NCBI GenBank assembly: GCA_907163375.1
Contig: CAJQUW010011520.1
Location: 124,001 to 188,000 of the forward strand
DNA from: Prostheceraeus crozeri
Lineage: Eukaryota > Platyhelminthes > Polycladida > Euryleptidae
Reading direction: 5' to 3'
Length of the DNA: 64,000 bases
Notes under the pieces: generated by a model
What the model saw: only the letters and a program-made list of their open reading frames with translations
The model's database searches: none
What the model was told of the DNA's origin: nothing
Program-made: the position numbers and the translations under genes
In this document: positions 63,548 through 64,000 of the stretch, piece by piece
Numbering within the stretch: the stretch's first letter is position 1
How the letters are laid out: the number at the start of each line of letters is the position of its first letter

Positions 63548-64000
63548 TTAATCAAATTAAGACACGACACGGTTAAAAAAATTCGAAGAATCCAGGAAAC
63601 GGAAGACGCCAAAGTTAAACAATTACCCTAGTGGAGAATCTTGTAAATAATTAGGTAATTAAAAGTCATGAATGAATGAAATAATACTGACAACATAGAG
63701 TAACCTACTCTAGTATAGAGCAGGTACTGAAATACGTATAAAGGCAAGTCTACTCAACTAAAGACGGTAAGGGAAATAAATTAAAACTTATAAACGATTT
63801 AATTTTTTATCAAACAAGAAAGAAACCTAAAAAACCAAAATTAAGTTTGCTATGTATGGAGTCATCAGGGAGGAACCATGTGGCTGCATGAAGCAAGGTT
63901 TCGGCCCCTAACCTCCAACCTATACCACATGGCGGGGCCAGGCCAACCATATCGAATGTACGATATGGAAGGTCTCTCCAAGCCTGAGGAAACATAGCAG
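63548..64000 (-). repeat. Naiad unit 6, partial (3' region only)
   Basis: The first 453 bp of a further unit: the Polinton-derived tail with seven A, then the 3' non-coding region up to the window edge. The coding frame would start about 70 bp further on. It shows that the array continues beyond the window. Confidence 0.95.

Larger units (their letters stand above)
44421..64000 (-). mobile_element. Tandem array of Naiad-type Penelope-like elements
   Basis: Units begin at 44421, 48246, 52071, 55897, 59723 and 63548 (period 3,825-3,826 bp); the sixth is cut by the window edge. They differ at only a handful of positions. Each full unit has, on the minus strand, a ~515-bp leader, one 928-codon frame and a ~520-bp 3' region. 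The left boundary is sharp: unit 1 is preceded by Polinton-2 sequence, all others by the end of the previous unit (..CAGCTCAGTACTCA). The N-terminal GIY-YIG with two cysteines between its halves is the hallmark of the Naiad/Chlamys type. The right end is outside the window. Confidence 0.9.

Noticed and set aside
44421-64000. CRISPR-like or satellite array
   Set aside because: The repeat unit is 3.8 kb and protein-coding; there are no short direct repeats with unique spacers.

Overview
The window is metazoan nuclear DNA, AT-rich, from a repeat-dense region. No host gene could be supported: almost every recognisable coding segment belongs to a transposable element. The mix is Penelope-like elements (PLEs) of several lineages including the Naiad type, non-LTR retrotransposons, Tc1/mariner, pogo and Harbinger DNA transposons, and Polinton/Maverick-type elements. 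That mix points to an invertebrate, most likely aquatic, but the species cannot be read from the sequence.

Layout. 240-7400: three-level nest. A PLE (inverted 5' arms at 308-624 and 977-1148 plus 7190-7336) was split by a minus-strand non-LTR retrotransposon (1149-7189), which was itself split between endonuclease and RT by a nearly intact PLE (2861-5760, 13-bp target-site duplication). 7877-13855: a PLE-like foldback, a head-to-head PLE pair with a non-LTR 3' end inside one arm, a deleted Harbinger element (11632-12693), and a PLE RT remnant. 13875-15705: Tc1 element of DD36E spacing. 16032-16316: a fragment of an unnamed conserved family.

17509-28314: a Polinton-type element with ~540-bp terminal inverted repeats, AG...CT ends and a perfect 6-bp target-site duplication. 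It carries decayed genes for a fibre-like coiled-coil protein, a double-jelly-roll-type capsid protein, glycine-rich minor capsid proteins, a phospholipase-A2-like/integrase fusion and an adenain-like protease. I see no DNA polymerase B and no packaging ATPase. A PLE sits in the capsid gene with a 12-bp target-site duplication.

28321-42420: decayed DNA transposons (29630-30903, 32304-33714, 34514-35987, 36140-36720), an RT remnant, and a 3.5-kb non-LTR element with ORF1 and ORF2 (36760-40300) that has a tRNA-like sequence beside its 5' end.

42950-64000: the left end of a second Polinton-type element, followed from 44421 by a tandem array of five complete and one partial ~3,825-bp units. Each full unit encodes one intact 928-residue minus-strand protein with an N-terminal GIY-YIG endonuclease before the RT, the domain order of Naiad PLEs. 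The open reading frame of the flanking Polinton-2 gene runs straight through the array's first junction and ends 84 bp inside unit 1, so the repeated unit seems to carry a piece of its target. This array is the most striking feature of the window.
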